64,000 nt of DNA. Origin: Dasypus novemcinctus (Eukaryota; Chordata; Mammalia; Cingulata; Dasypodidae). This document shows positions 11,233 through 24,984 of the stretch, in pieces. Below the pieces are notes generated by a model, which did no database searches, had not been told where the DNA came from, and saw nothing but the letters and a program-made list of their open reading frames with translations. The stretch lies in the NCBI RefSeq assembly GCF_030445035.2, contig NC_080704.1, positions 27,694,499-27,758,498 on the forward strand, given 5' to 3'. Each line of letters begins with the position of its first letter. Position 1 is the first letter of the stretch. The translations under genes were made by a program, and so were the position numbers.

Positions 11233-12160
11233 TAGGGCATGGTAATGTATCTCAGGGAGTAGAGTGAGGGTCTCAAAAAAAAAAAAATCAAAATCAGAAC
11301 AAAATCCAATTTTATTTACTTTTCAGTAAAATAGTAAAAGGGAAGGGGGCACATGGACAAAAGGGCTAGCAGGACAGAGTTCTGGAAGAGGGAAAAGGAG
11401 AACAGGAGGAGAGGGGAAAGATAAATGTGTTGTGCAACATTTATGGGCTCTGAGTTCTTAGATTCAATAAACAATTCTAGCAAAAGGTGTGGGCACAGTG
11501 AATGATGGAGACACACTGTGGGAAGTGATTTTCACTCACTTAATCTCAGGGAGCTGCAGTTTCCTGGGATTTGCTTTTCTGTATCTGGGGCCTGATCACA
11601 GGAGAAACACAATTCTCAGGCCAAGTGATGAAAGGTTAACCCAGTGCCAACGGGCACTGCATCTTCCGCTTCCCAGCCTTTGCTCCCTCTACTTCTAAGT
11701 TCTCTGGCTAGTGCCTTGAATTAGCTGCAGCAGGGAAGCAGTGGCAAATGCTGTCACTACGGCAACACCTATCCTTCTAGGAAACCCACCAGGAGGCTCC
11801 TCTGGGGATGATCCACTAGTGGCCCTCAGCACTCCTTGCTCTGCTTCTCTGTCTTACTGGGATGGAATGCCAGCAATTCCTTATGGCTTCTGTGTTAATT
11901 ACCTTGGTATAAAAGTTGACAAGTTAAAACTCCAGAAGGGTAAGATGAGCACTGAGAAGCTAGCACCTGCACCTGTTGACTTACCTTGCTCATTCTCCCA
12001 CTGGCTCCATTCCTTTCATTATTTCTTAATGGATGATCCTTCTATTACCTTTGTTTTTGTTTGTTTTTTTAATCCATCCAATCATCTTTATATATTTTGA
12101 TGTTTTTGCTTTTCAAGTAAGTTGCAAACATCACCACTGTTCACCCTTAAACACTTTAGG
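11233..12160. other. Intergenic, no gene recognised
   Basis: Contains an A-run at 11276-11287. The longest open stretch (11741-12100) has no recognisable domain or repeat-independent support. Confidence 0.45.
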
Positions 12161-12164
12161 ATGT

Positions 12165-12440
12165 ATTTAATTTTATTTTTTTCTCTCTTTTAATGTTACA
12201 TTAAAAAAATATAAGCGGTCCCCATACACCCCCCACCCCCCTCACCGCACTCCTCCCACATCAACAACCTCTTTCATCATTGTGGGACATTCATTGCATT
12301 TGGTGAATACATTTTGGAGCACTGCTGCACCACATGGATAGTGATTTATATTGTAGTTTACACTCTGCCCCTGTCCACCCAGTGGGTCATGGAAGGACAT
12401 ACAATGTCCAGCATCTGTCCCTGCAGTACCGTTGAATGGA
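12165..12440 (-). mobile_element. L1 3' end, minus strand
   Basis: A reverse-oriented L1 3' terminus: T-rich start, 'aaaatataagcggtccccat', then the C-rich stretch and the 'cattgcatttggtgaatac' segment shared with the copies at 5484, 16001 and 19932. It is directly followed by an oppositely oriented L1 tail. Confidence 0.82.
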
Positions 12441-12460
12441 TAATTAAAAGTTATATGGGG

Positions 12461-12547
12461 GGGTGGGGGGTACATGGGGACCTCATATTTTTTTAATGTA
12501 ACATTTTAAAAAATGAATTTAAATAAATAAAATAAAAACAAAACAAA
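12461..12547 (+). mobile_element. Tiny L1 3' tail insertion, plus strand
   Basis: Only 87 bp of L1 3' UTR terminus ('tacatggggacctcatattt') plus an A-rich tail. A perfect 15-bp target-site duplication (aaaagttatatgggg at 12446-12460 and 12548-12562) shows it is a separate severely 5'-truncated retrotransposition event. Confidence 0.88.
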
Positions 12548-12562
12548 AAAAGTTATATGGGG

Positions 12563-13245
12563 TCTAGTCACTGCAACAAAAACTGAGACATTAGCTGCCA
12601 GGAAAGTTCCAGGTTCCACTTAAAAGTTGCCCGTTAGGATTAGAGATGGTTTAAGCACTTTCCAACACAAAATGGAATTTGTCAAAGTATTTGTGCTTGC
12701 TATCGCATATTGAGTTTTGGGGAAGCAGACACTGAGGTTGAGATAAGCATGTAGGGTGTTTATTAAATAGTGTCCTTGGGATCAACACCCACGGAAGGGA
12801 AGGGAAGGAAGCAGGACTGAGCAGAAGGAGGAGAGATGTGATGTGCCCTCAGAGGCAGCCACAGTCAATGGCAGGGGAGATCTGGAGTGACAGTGGCTCC
12901 ACAGAGTTGTCCCAAGTAGGCATAAGAGGGCTGGGACTTCATGGTGCCGTACAGTTCCACTGCTGAATGTGTACCAGCCAAGGAAGGGGTGGGACTGTGG
13001 TACAGGAGCTCTCTGCAGCTGAGGCAATGCCTGAAGGGATGATAGTGGAAGGTTGTTACCAACAGCACTTCCAGAGGCTGAGGCAAATCCTTCATTAAAG
13101 AGAGATCTGGGTGGTGCATCGCCGTGTCTACCAAATTAAGTCTTTTGGTTAAGAAGTAGACTTAGAGACATAGAGTCATTAATTTCGCTGAGCCCGTTTC
13201 TTCATTCCTTTTTTCCCCATTCATCTATTTCAGAAATATTTCAAT
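12563..13245. other. Intergenic, probable degraded LTR pieces
   Basis: Bases about 12715-12850 have wording typical of old LTR fragments but too diverged to name. No gene is supported. Confidence 0.35.
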
Positions 13246-13249
13246 GCTG

Positions 13250-14297
13250 TTGTTAGTTTTCTATGGCTGCCATATTAAATGATCACAAACATAGTGGCTT
13301 TAAATAACACAGATTTATTATCTTATAATTCTGGAGGTCAGAAATCCAAAATGGGTTGGCAGGGCTACCTTCCTTCTGGAGCTCTAGGGGAAAATATGTT
13401 TCCATGTCTTTTCAAGCTTCTAGAGGCTGCCTGCATCCCTTGTTCACAGCCACTTCCTGTACCTTCAAAGCCTGCAGCATAGCATCTTCAAATCTCTCTC
13501 TCTCTATGACCCTCCTGTCTCCCATGTTCCCTAATAAGGACCCTTGTACTGATATTGAGCCCACCCAGATAATCCAAGATAATCTCATCATCTCAACACC
13601 CTTAACATAATCAGATCTGCAGAGTCCCTTTTGCCGTGTGTGGCAGTTTGAAATTATTTTATGAATCCCAAACAGGAAAAAGATTGTTTTTACACTAATC
13701 TACTCCTGTGGTTGTAATACACTTTGATTGCATTAAATTTGGTTGAGAGGCCTTTGATTAGACTACTTGATAAAACTGATTTTGGATTAGACTACATCAG
13801 TGAGGCGTGACTCATGATGTCTCTGCCCTCTTGCTGGGTCTGTTAAAAATGGAGACACAGAGAGAGACACACAGACACAAGAAAAGGAAGCTGCCATATT
13901 TGATCCTGCCATTTGAGAGAGGACTAGAGGATACCTGAGGCATGAAGCTCCCAAGAGGCTGGGCCCATGGAGCAGTTTAAGACGAGATGGTAAGCCTGGA
14001 GAGGAAGGCTAAGAGCTCAGCAGAGATCAGCTGCCATCTTGCTTTGCTATGTGCTGGGGACAATACAATCAACAGTACTGATTTTGGCGAGAAAGTATGC
14101 CTCATGGTTCCTCAGTTTGGACTTTTCACAGAACTATAAGCTTTTACCCCAAATAAATCCCCTTTATAAAAGCCAACCCATTTCTGGTACTTGCATCAGC
14201 AGCCCTTTGTCAAACTAAAACAACTTGCAAGGTGACCTATTCTCAGGTTCCCCAGATGGGGACATGTACATCACTAGAAAGCCATTATTCTATCACA
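13250..14297 (+). repeat. Ancient mammalian LTR-like element, interrupted
   Basis: Bases 13250-13638 and 14223-14297 form one old element starting 'tgttagttttctatggctgc', running through 'ttctggaggtcagaaatcc' and ending 'gccattattctatcaca'. It is a familiar placental LTR-like consensus whose exact name I do not assert. A MaLR-like LTR at 13639-14222 splits it. Confidence 0.65.
13639..14222 (+). mobile_element. MaLR-like solo LTR, copy 1
   Basis: A 584-bp TG...CA element: starts 'tgtggcagtttgaaatt', carries AATAAA at about 14151 and ends 'tcaaactaaaaca'. The same family recurs at 19336-22174 and, reversed with adjoining internal sequence, at 56347-56958. The terminal wording parallels MaLR LTR ends (cf. 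'actaataca' at copy 2). Any target-site duplication here has decayed. Confidence 0.72.
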
Positions 14298-14724
14298 AGT
14301 GTCTACTTTATAGGAGGCATTGTGTATGGCCAGGGTAAACAGCAGTGAACAATAGCAGTCCTTGACCTCACAGCAACTTATAGTCTAAAAATGTTACCAT
14401 TCCCTATTCTCCAATAATTGTGACCAAAAAAAGAATGATTAGAGATTATGTTTGACCCCAAGACCTGAAGCCACTGCATTTTTTAAGCTAGCAAGTTTGA
14501 GTCAAATTCAACTCTTTCATTGTTTCTAACCCCTACAACCAATTAGTTAACAAGTCCTGCTCAATCTACCTTAGGAATGACTCAAGCATTTCACCACATC
14601 CTCACAAACACTGACTGTCATTGGTTGCCACTAGGGTACTGCAATCACTTCAGAACCTTTTTCCTGCCACCATCTTCCCTTGAGCCAGACCAGTGTCTAT
14701 TATGGATAGTTAATGTGCTAGAAA
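14298..14724. other. Intergenic, no gene recognised
   Basis: About 430 bp with no firm feature; 14340-14400 may be an old repeat scrap. Confidence 0.4.
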
Positions 14725-14740
14725 AAAAAAGTTACCCTTC

Positions 14741-15032
14741 ATGGGAAGCAGATGTAGCTCAACCAATTGGATTCCCATCTACCATATGGGAGGCCCTGGG
14801 TTCGCTTCCCAGGGCCTCCTTGTGAAGGCAAGCTGGCTGCACCCACAGAGAGCTGACAGCCACGCCCACAGACAGCTGCTGGCCCATGCCCACAGAGAGC
14901 TGGCACAGCAAGATGACACAACAAAGGGAGACAAGCAGACACAGAAGAATGGGCAGCAAGTGGACACAGAGAGCAGACAGTGAGCAAGCTGCAAGGGGTG
15001 GGGAATAAATAATAAATAAATCTTTTTTTTTT
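14741..15032 (+). mobile_element. DAS-type tRNA-derived SINE
   Basis: Same subtype as the copy at 63-317, with a tRNA-like head, 'cacagagagctggcaca' body and 'aataaataaatctt' tail. A perfect 16-bp duplication (aaaaaagttacccttc at 14725-14740 and 15033-15048) marks the ends. Confidence 0.92.
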
Positions 15033-15129
15033 AAAAAAGTTACCCTTCCTCTGAAACCTTTCATTAGTTGCCAATTGTCCCAGGAAAGAAAACAAAAGGC
15101 CTCTCAAGCAATCACAAAGGGTGGTGGTG

Positions 15130-15345
15130 AGGGAAATAAAGGTTAACATTTAATGAGTTCTTACTATGTGCCAGGTATTCTTCTCTGGACATAGAGTATA
15201 TATACTATGCCATTTAAATTTCAAAACAATAAGTCAGCATTATCATCATCATCATCATCCCAATTATAGTAAAGAAACAGAGGCACAGAAGAGTTAACTT
15301 GCTCAAAGGGCAAAGATGATTGGTGGAACTAAAGTTTGGGCCCCA
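15130..15345 (+). repeat. MIR-family SINE with a TCA microsatellite
   Basis: MIR-like order: 'gagttcttactatgtgccag', then 'agaggcacagaagagttaac' and 'ttgctcaaagg'. A (tca)n run lies at about 15241-15259. Confidence 0.75.
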
Positions 15346-16000
15346 AGTCTGTAGAAACTGACAGTGACTCTAAAATTTTCTAAAAGGCAAAGGAACTAGG
15401 AGAACCAAAACAAAGTTAGAGTGATATCACTCCCTGATTTCTAGACTTATTATAAAGCTATGGTAATTAACAGTGTGATATTGCTGCAAACTAGGACAAA
15501 TACATAAGTGGAAAATAATTGAGAGTCCAGATCAGGCCCTCATATATAAGGTCAATTGATTTTTTCAAAAGCACAAAGGCAATTCAATGGAGAAAGGATA
15601 AGCTCTTCAACAAATGGTGCATCTATGTGCAAAACTGATCCTTGAGAATGCTAAGGGGTATGGAGCTTTTCTTTTTGGAGTAATGAAATTGTTCTAAAAT
15701 TTTTGAGATGATGAATGTACAACATTGTGATTATACTAAAAGCCATTGATTATACCACTTTGGATAGATCATATAGTATATGAATGTATCTAAATAGAAC
15801 TGCTTAATAAACAAATAAATACTTGTGCAAGAATAGCCAGAAACAGCAGCTATATACAGCAGGGGAAACAGAGAGATTAATAGGTGAGAAATTTTCATTT
15901 GTCTGTTTTTTATTATTGAAATAATGAAAATGCTCTATTAATGACTGAAATGATGAACACAATGTTGTGATTATAACAAATACCATTGATTGTACACTTT

Positions 16001-17046
16001 GTTTTTTTTTCTTTTTTTTTTTTAATGACTTTGTAATAATATTACATTAAAAATATATATATGAGGTCCCATTCAACCCCACCCCACCTCTCCCCCCACC
16101 CCCAGCAACACTCGTTCCCATCATCATGACACATCCATTGCATTTGGTAAGTACATCTTTGGGCACCTCTGCACCTCATGGTCAATGGTCCACATCATGG
16201 CCCATACTCTCCTCCATTCCATCCAGTGGGCCCTGTGAGGATTTACAATGTCCGATGATTGCCCCTGAAGCACCATCCAGGGCAGCTCCATGTCCCAAAG
16301 ACGCCTTCACCTCTCATCTCTTCCTGCCTTTCCCCATACCCATCAGCCACCATGTCCACTTTTCCCAATCCAATGCCACCTCTTCTATGTGGATATTGGA
16401 TTGGTTGTGTCCATTGCACCTCTATGTCAAGAGGAGGCTCAGATTCCACATGGATGCTGGATGCAATCCTCCCACTTTCAGTTGTAATCACTCTAGGCTC
16501 CATGGTGTGGTGGTTGTCCTTCTTCAACTCCATCTTAGCTGAGTGTGGTAAGTCCAATAAATCAGATTGTAGGTGCTGGAGTCTGTTGAGGCTCAGGACC
16601 TGGCTATCACATTGTCTTAAACCCCAACACTAACTGCACCTCCAGCACATTAGCATGAAAGTCTTATGAAGAGAGATCCTATCTGAGTCCAGATTCATCA
16701 CATATAAACACCATTTCCAAAAAGGGGCCATCTGACCTGGTAGTTAACCCCATCGGCCATGACCATAACTCCCATGGGTCTCTTTAGCCCTCAAAGGAAC
16801 CAATATCTGGGGGTTGTATCTGCTTTATCTGTCTCTCAGACTCTGCTCAGTTGTGCATAAGGGCAATCCTTCTGCCAGCCTCCAGACTCTTTTTTAGAGA
16901 CTCGTAGCCATATAAACTCATTTCTCCTTTCCATTTCCCCCTTACATTAGGTCAAACAGCATTTTAAAGTCATGTTATTTTATGTAGACAGGGATACTCT
17001 GCTGATCCGCATTGAACCTTCCGTATAAGGTCATTTTCCAGTTGAT
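16001..17046 (-). mobile_element. L1 3' region, minus strand
   Basis: About 1.05 kb of reverse-oriented L1 3' region inserted in the older L1. It starts with a T-run and 'aatatatatatgaggtccc'. A 13-bp duplication with one mismatch (gattgtacacttt at 15988-16000, gattgtacactct at 17047-17059) brackets it. It is highly similar to 19932-22125, including an open frame on the minus strand (16243-16557 here, 20172-20486 there). Confidence 0.85.
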
Positions 17047-17859
17047 GATTGTACACTCTGAATGAATCGTATGCTTTATTAATATGTATCATTAAAAAAG
17101 ATTTGTTTAAAAATATTTCTGGACTCATACCTCACAAACTATACAAAAACAAACTCAAAGGGGATCAGGTACCTAAAACTATAAAACTTCTAGAAGAAAA
17201 CACAGGAAAATATCTTTGTGGCTTTGGGTTGTGCGAAGAAGATTTTTAGATCTGACACCAAGAGAATAATCCATAAACAAGAAAGTGAAAAATTGGAATT
17301 CATTAAAATTAAGAATTTTGGCTCTTCCAAATACTGTTAAAGGAATGAAATGATAGGCTACATTCATGGGAGAAAATACTGGCAAAACAAACTTGTTTCC
17401 AAAATATAGAAAACATATATATATAATTTAATATATAAGATTTCAACAGATACTTCACCAAACACAAAGGCATGGCATATCAGGTCATGAAAAGATACAT
17501 CATTAGTCATTAGGGAAATGCAAATTAAAACCACAGTGAGAGGGATGGAAAAGCTGTGCTAATGGATGGTGGTGATGGTAGTACAACATTGTGAATGTAA
17601 ATTAACACCCTGAGTTATATTTCTGAATATGTTTAAAGGGGGGAGTTTTTATAGCATATATGTTACTAAAATAATTTTTTTAAAAATCCACAATAAGATA
17701 TACTAGAAACTTATTAGAATAGTTGAAAACAAAACAAACGTGTCAATACCAAGGGCTGACAAAGATAGAAAGCAACAGAATCTCTTCTATATTGCTCTTG
17801 GGAATACAAATAGTAGAGCCTCTTTAGAAGACAGTTTGACCTTTTCTTATAAGTTGGAC

Positions 17860-19248
<1,389 letters not shown>

Positions 19249-19335
19249 GTCAACCTTATGCTCACCATACGACCCAACATTGCCATTCTTGGATATTTAC
19301 CCAGTGAAATGAAAACTTAAAATTAAGGAAGTCTT

Positions 19336-22174
19336 TGTAGCAGTTTGATATGATTTATGAATTCCAAAACAGACATCTGATTATGTTTGTAAACTGGTCT
19401 TTTCCTTGGGGTGTGATAACCCTTTGATTTATTAGATTCAGCTGAGACCAGTCTGATTACCTGATGTCAAGATTAGGGCATGCAGGGCTGAGTCCCCGAC
19501 CCCTTGGTGGGCTGATAAAATAGACTTTCACACGGAAGTAGACACACAGGAGAAGAACACAGAGGAATAGAGACAGCTGCACAGACACAGCAGAGGCCCT
19601 GCGAAGAGAGATGAGCCTGACAGTTTACAGCTGACCTTGCGAGGAGACCAGAGCAGCTGAGCCCAGAAAGAAGGGAACCCCCGGGGAGACAGAGGAGCCT
19701 TCTGCCACACTCCAGCTGAGATCAGAAGAAGCGGGGACCACAGAGCCTTAAGAGGAAGAAGGAAGGCCGAACCCTTGCAGACCATCACCTGCCATCTTGC
19801 GTCATCAAGTGGCATATGACTTTGGGTGGGGAAGTACCTCTGATGGTACCTTGAGTTGGACTCTTTGGGGTCTTGTGACTGTAAGCTTCTACCCCATATA
19901 AAAATCCTTTATAAAAGCCAAACAGAGTTCTTTTTTTTTTCAGTTTTTTAAATTCATTTTTTAAAAATATTACATTCAAAAAATATGAGGTCCCATTCAA
20001 CCCCACCGCCCCCACCCCACCACTCCCCCCACAGCAACACTTTCTCCCATCATCATGACACATCCATTGCATTTGGTAAGTACATCTCTGGGCATCGCTG
20101 CACCTCATGGTCAATGGTCCACGTCATAGCCCATACTCTCCCACGTTCCATCCAGTGGGCCCTGGGAGGATCTACAGTGTCCAGTAATTGTCCCTGAAGC
20201 ACCACCCAGGACAACTCCAAGTCCCGAAAACACCTCCACATCTCATCTCTTCCTCCCATTCCCCGCACCCAGCAGCCACCATGGCCACTTTTCCCACACC
20301 AATGCCACATTTTCTCTGTGGACCTTGGATTGGTTGTGTCCATTGCACATCTATGTCAAGAGGGGGCTTAGATTCCACATGGATACTGGATGCAATCCTC
20401 CTGCTTTCAGTTGTAGGCACTCTAGGCTCCATGGTGTGGTGGTTGACATTCTTCAAGTTCATGTTAGCTGAGTGGGGTAAGTCCAATAAATCAGAGTATA
20501 GGAATTGAAGTCTGTTGAGGCTCAGGGCCTGGCTATCATATTGTCAGTCCAGAGATTCAAATCCCCTAGATATATCTTAAACCCCAGCACCAACTACAAT
20601 TCCAGTAAAGCAGCATGAAAGGCTTGTGAAAAGAGATCCCATCTGAGTCCAGTTCCATCACGCAGAAACACCGGCTCCAAAGAAGGGCCAACTGACATGG
20701 CAGTGAACCCCATCTGCCATGACCATAGAACCTGTGGGTCTCCTTAGCCCTCAAAAGAACCAGACCTGAGGTTATATCTATTTTATCTGTCTCTGAGACT
20801 CTGCTCAGGTGTGCATAAGGGCAATCCTTCTGACAACCTCCAGACTCTTTTTTAGAGACTCATAGCCATATAAACTCATTTCTCCTTTCCATTTCCCCCT
20901 TACATTAGGTCAAACAGCATTTTAAACTCCTGTTATTATATGTAGACAGGGATATTCTGCTGGTCCGCGTTGAACCTTTAATTCAAGGTCATTTTCTAGT
21001 TGCATCATCAGCTGGTACTTGGTAGTGATCCTTTGGTGTCAGGGAGGCTCATCCCCGGGTGTCATGTCCCAGGCTGGGGGGAATGCATTGCATTTACATG
21101 CTGAGTTTGGCTTCGAGACTGGCCACATTTGAGTAACATGAAGGCTGTCAGGAGGAAACTCCCAGGCACAGTGCTGCTCTAGGCCTTGTTCTTATTTCAG
21201 GCGTATAGGCTCACAAGCATAGTCATTAGTATCAGGGGCTCACTGTTGGACCCTCATTCCTTCCTGGTCCTTACTGTTGCACCTGGGGGACTGCCGCTGC
21301 TCCCCTAGGGACCATGACAGAGCACCCCCGGCCAGGAACCCCCCAGCTGTTGTTTTAATTGTTTCCACTCTGAGTATATCCAAACATTACCATGCACCCT
21401 GGACGTACGCCCTGTATAACTCCCTGTCAACCATATATCGCCTGTCAATAACATCCCATACCAGTATTCCTCCACTGCCACTGTTGAACCACTCTGTGAT
21501 CCAAAACTTCCTGAAAAGTGAAGCCCAATATAATGTCAGGTTCCCTTACTAGTAAAATGGAATATAGCGATGAGTTTTAAGGTTAGATATAGAATACATA
21601 TTGATTTGGAAGAATTCTACATCCTATCTTTTTCTTTTCTTTTTTCCTAATTATTGAGCTTCTCTTCACAAGAGCCCTAGATCACAGTAATTCATATATA
21701 CAATATACAGTACTCCTACACATCCACCATAAAACCTTTTCCCTTCCACAGCGATAATCTTATAACTTATTCATATCATATTTACTTAAACTGATGTACA
21801 GACTCTGAGACAATAGCTTTCAAACAAGGTGACATCTGTGCTTACATTGTGGTCTATACTTTAGGATATACAGTTTTCTAAATTTTTAGTTATCCTATGT
21901 TTTACATTATGGTTTCCATTATTAGTCTGTTGTCCCCTATATGTTTTTGGGTGTAATATTACATGTTTTATAATCATCCTTGTGTACTCTTGCAAAACTC
22001 CTCTCTTACCCCCACATTTACCTTGGTTCCATCCATTCAACATCCATTTTCCCCTCCCCTTGGGGCCCACAGCGACAGTCAATCTCCATTTCCCGAGGAG
22101 CCACATCCAGAGATACTTGCAACAGTGTTCAGTTCTGACACTTTGCATCAGCACCCCTTTGGCTGACTAATACA
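19336..22174 (+). mobile_element. MaLR-like solo LTR, copy 2, split by an L1 3' end
   Basis: LTR halves at 19336-19931 and about 22126-22174. The element starts 'tgtagcagtttgatatgatt' and ends 'ggctgactaataca'. A perfect 5-bp target-site duplication gtctt (19331-19335 and 22175-22179) shows integrase-mediated insertion and fits the ERVL/MaLR class. It sits in the old L1 and was later cut open by a minus-strand L1 3' insertion. Confidence 0.82.
19932..22125 (-). mobile_element. Long L1-type 3' region, minus strand
   Basis: About 2.2 kb inserted in the MaLR LTR; short duplication around 'agttct' (19926-19931 and about 22131-22136). The left 1.0 kb is the L1 3' UTR found at 16001-17046. The remaining 1.1 kb (to 22125) has no ORF2 match that I can see, so either this lineage has an unusually long 3' UTR or the upper part is another element. 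The terminus wording ('attgatgaa', 'tgtggtaca' in sister copies at 53260 and 60500) matches L1 3' UTRs of other mammals. Confidence 0.7.
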
Positions 22175-22645
22175 GTCTTGTTTCTGAATGTTTATAGCAG
22201 CTTTTCACATAATCGCCTTAAAAAGGGAAGCAAACCAAAGTCCTTCAACTGGTGAATGGATAATGGGCAACCAAACTCTGGTTCATCCATATGATGGAAC
22301 CATACTCAGCAATAAAAAGGAACAGACTACTATTACACACAATGAATTGGATGGCTCTTCAGTGTATGGTGAAAGAAGCCAGTTCCCCAGAGGCTATTTC
22401 TGTCCGATCCCATTTATATGACATTCTGGAAAAGGCAACACTACAGGGACAGAAAAGAGATCAATGGCTGCCTGGGGCTCTGGTTAGGGGACTAAGGGAA
22501 TTTCAGGAGTTAGAACAGTTCTATATCGTTATTGTGGTGGTGATTATGTAACTATGCATTTCTCAAAATTAACAGAATTTTATACTGAAGAGGGTGAATT
22601 TTACTCTATGTATACTATAGTTAATAATTTTTAAAAATCCATGCT

Positions 22646-23435
22646 TGACCCTCAATGGGTATAGAACAAACCAGTTTGCTGCCAGTAAATCAGGACGATG
22701 ATTTTGCAGTTAATTCAATTCTCTTCTTCCTCTAGCATATCTTATCGTGGCGGTGCGTTTTCTCAGCATGTGCTAGTCTCCCCTGAGCTGCTGACAGGGC
22801 GGGCTGCAACTGGAGTCCTTATAATCAGCCAGTATGCTCATTAACGTGTTTGTAAGGCTCAGGGAGGGTATGCACTCAGAGTAATTAAAAATAAAACTCA
22901 TCTTGTGGGAAGGCCATGCAATTAGGCAGCTCAAATGGAGGGGATGGCCAAGCCATGATAAGCATTGCCAGGCCAACTAATGCGTGCTGGAATACACTCA
23001 CATCCGGGTTCACAGTCTCATCCAATGCAGCTGGGGTCCCAGCAGCCTTGGGGTCCTCCCTTGGAGAGTACGGAGTAGGTCACGCCCTTCATTTTTGGCC
23101 TTGTTGGCCGTAATAGCTGAAAAAATAAACTCACATGAAGTTTTCCATTTCACTTGGATGAAGTACAACTTCCCTTCTTCGTATGCCCAGATATATAACA
23201 GAGCTCATTTTTCTGTATCGTTAGGAAGGAATGGCCAACTTCTCCCACTCATCTTCAGCCCTAGGTGTAGCAGATGCTGCAGGTGCCTGCCCATCTATCT
23301 CCCCTTGGACTCACTATTCAGGACAGAGTCTAATCCAAGCACTCTGCCTGAAGGCATGTCGGGCCACCTCAGGGAATAAAGTCAACCCCACCCCCACCCA
23401 AGCAGCAGTCCTCAGCCAGTGAGGAGGAAGACTTC
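22646..23435. other. Intergenic, no gene recognised
   Basis: Nothing firmly identified. An open stretch at 22984-23379 lacks recognisable domains. Confidence 0.45.
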
Positions 23436-23439
23436 AAGG

Positions 23440-23705
23440 ATAAATACCCCAGCCTGCTTGCTTCTAGGGTAGAACAACTCTGAGACTTGTTCTGCACTGT
23501 CTCCCAGAGGCCCCCAGCAGGGACCAGTTGCCCACAGCAGGCTTTTGCATAGAAACACTCCTTTATTGTTCTCTTTCCCTTCCCAGTGTCAGTTCCCCTT
23601 TGCCTTACCAGTGCTCTGTGGGATTATCTCCTAAATAAAACTACTTGCGCTCAGTCCTTGTCTCAGGGTCTGCTTCCGGGGGCACCCAACCAGAGACAAT
23701 TCGAG
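23440..23705 (+). repeat. Old LTR fragment
   Basis: The segment with 'aaataaaactacttgcgctc' followed by 'gtctcagggtctgcttccgg' resembles the R-U5 end of an old mammalian LTR. Family not assigned. Confidence 0.5.
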
Positions 23706-23789
23706 ATCAATTCCATCCCATCTTTGGTGGGATACACCTCTCTACAAAGTGAGATATGCTGAGGGACCTCAGCTAATGGGCTGCACTGC

Positions 23790-24010
23790 GATAGCACTCA
23801 CAATAAGAAAACTACCCCATAGGAAATAGGCAGATATATTGACCAACCAATCAAAAATATAGGGATGGCAAATGAGCTCATGAAAATACACTCAACACCA
23901 TTAGACGTTAGGAAAGGCCAATTAAAGTTACAATGAGAAACCCTAGCTACTTACTGAAACAGCTTAAATACAAAGTGCTGACAGGGATGTGGAGCAACTG
24001 AGCTCTCATA
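23790..24010 (+). repeat. L1 ORF2 C-terminal fragment
   Basis: Short diverged L1 piece with 'caccattagacgttagg' and 'acagggatgtggagcaact' in the order found in L1 ORF2 C-terminal regions. Confidence 0.65.
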
Positions 24011-24984
24011 AATAGCTGTGGGAAGGCCAACGACAGGCAGGCAGCAGGTGGCGAGGGGCCATGTTTGGGGACGGGACTAAGGTGAGGCAAGTGAGGCACC
24101 AAGGGCCCGGACCCAGCAGGGGCTCGCACATCCCTGAGAGTGGCTGCCTCCTTGAATGGTGTGCCCGGGACCCCTCACTTGTCGCACCTTAGCCCAGGCC
24201 CTGCACCTGTGCCTGCTGAGAAGCAGGAAGTCTAGTCTGCAGGCTAGGAGCCCCAGCAGAGGCCTTCGACTTCTTTCTCTGTTAGCTTTGTAACCTGACT
24301 CCCAGGCAGGTCGACTGCCCTGAGGGCCCTTCTACACCCTCAGCCACTTCTCATCCACCACATCTCCAGTTCACAGAACAGGAAAGCGGTGCTGCCCCTT
24401 CTAATGAGTTTCTCTACCCAAAGGAACTGACACTTTGCCGACCCAGTACACGGCCCATCTCCTGAGGACAGAGCGTGAGCGGGATCATGGCGTGTGACGC
24501 CTGGGAGAGCGTGGTAGGCAGCTAAGCCCACCTAGTCCAGTTGGAAGAATAAGGCCATGCTTGAATGAGGATCAGAGCTCATTTTCCTCCTCAGCTGCTG
24601 AACTATATGGAGCCGGGATCTCATCAATGCAGGCTTTATTAAAGTTGGATATCAAAATAGTATTCAGTTATCAAGCTCTTCATAGTTAGCCTACATTTGG
24701 CATTGGGGGAAAAAAAGGGAAGGATGCTGAAAAGAGTTGAGGAGCAAAACTGCAGGCAAGCTTCCTTGAAGTGCTCCGGAAGTATCCATTTGCACAAAGA
24801 CAAGGGATACACTAGTGGAAAATGGTTCCTCTGTATTCCTGTAGGAAGGTCATCTCTAAGAAACTCTATCAGTTCAGGGGTTTGTAGTCCTAATTCCATA
24901 TGCTGTATCTATTGTAATATGCAACAATCATAATTCATTATTGCTATTGGTAATAAGGCCACACTTATTTTAAAAGTAGCCTGT
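24011..24984. other. Intergenic, no gene recognised
   Basis: Nearly 1 kb, moderately GC-rich in its first half. No exon, repeat or RNA gene could be supported. Confidence 0.45.

Noticed and set aside
16243-16557. 104-codon frame shared with 20172-20486 as a possible new gene
   Set aside because: Both lie at the same place in the same L1 3' region family, so similarity follows from shared ancestry; kept only as part of the L1 finding.
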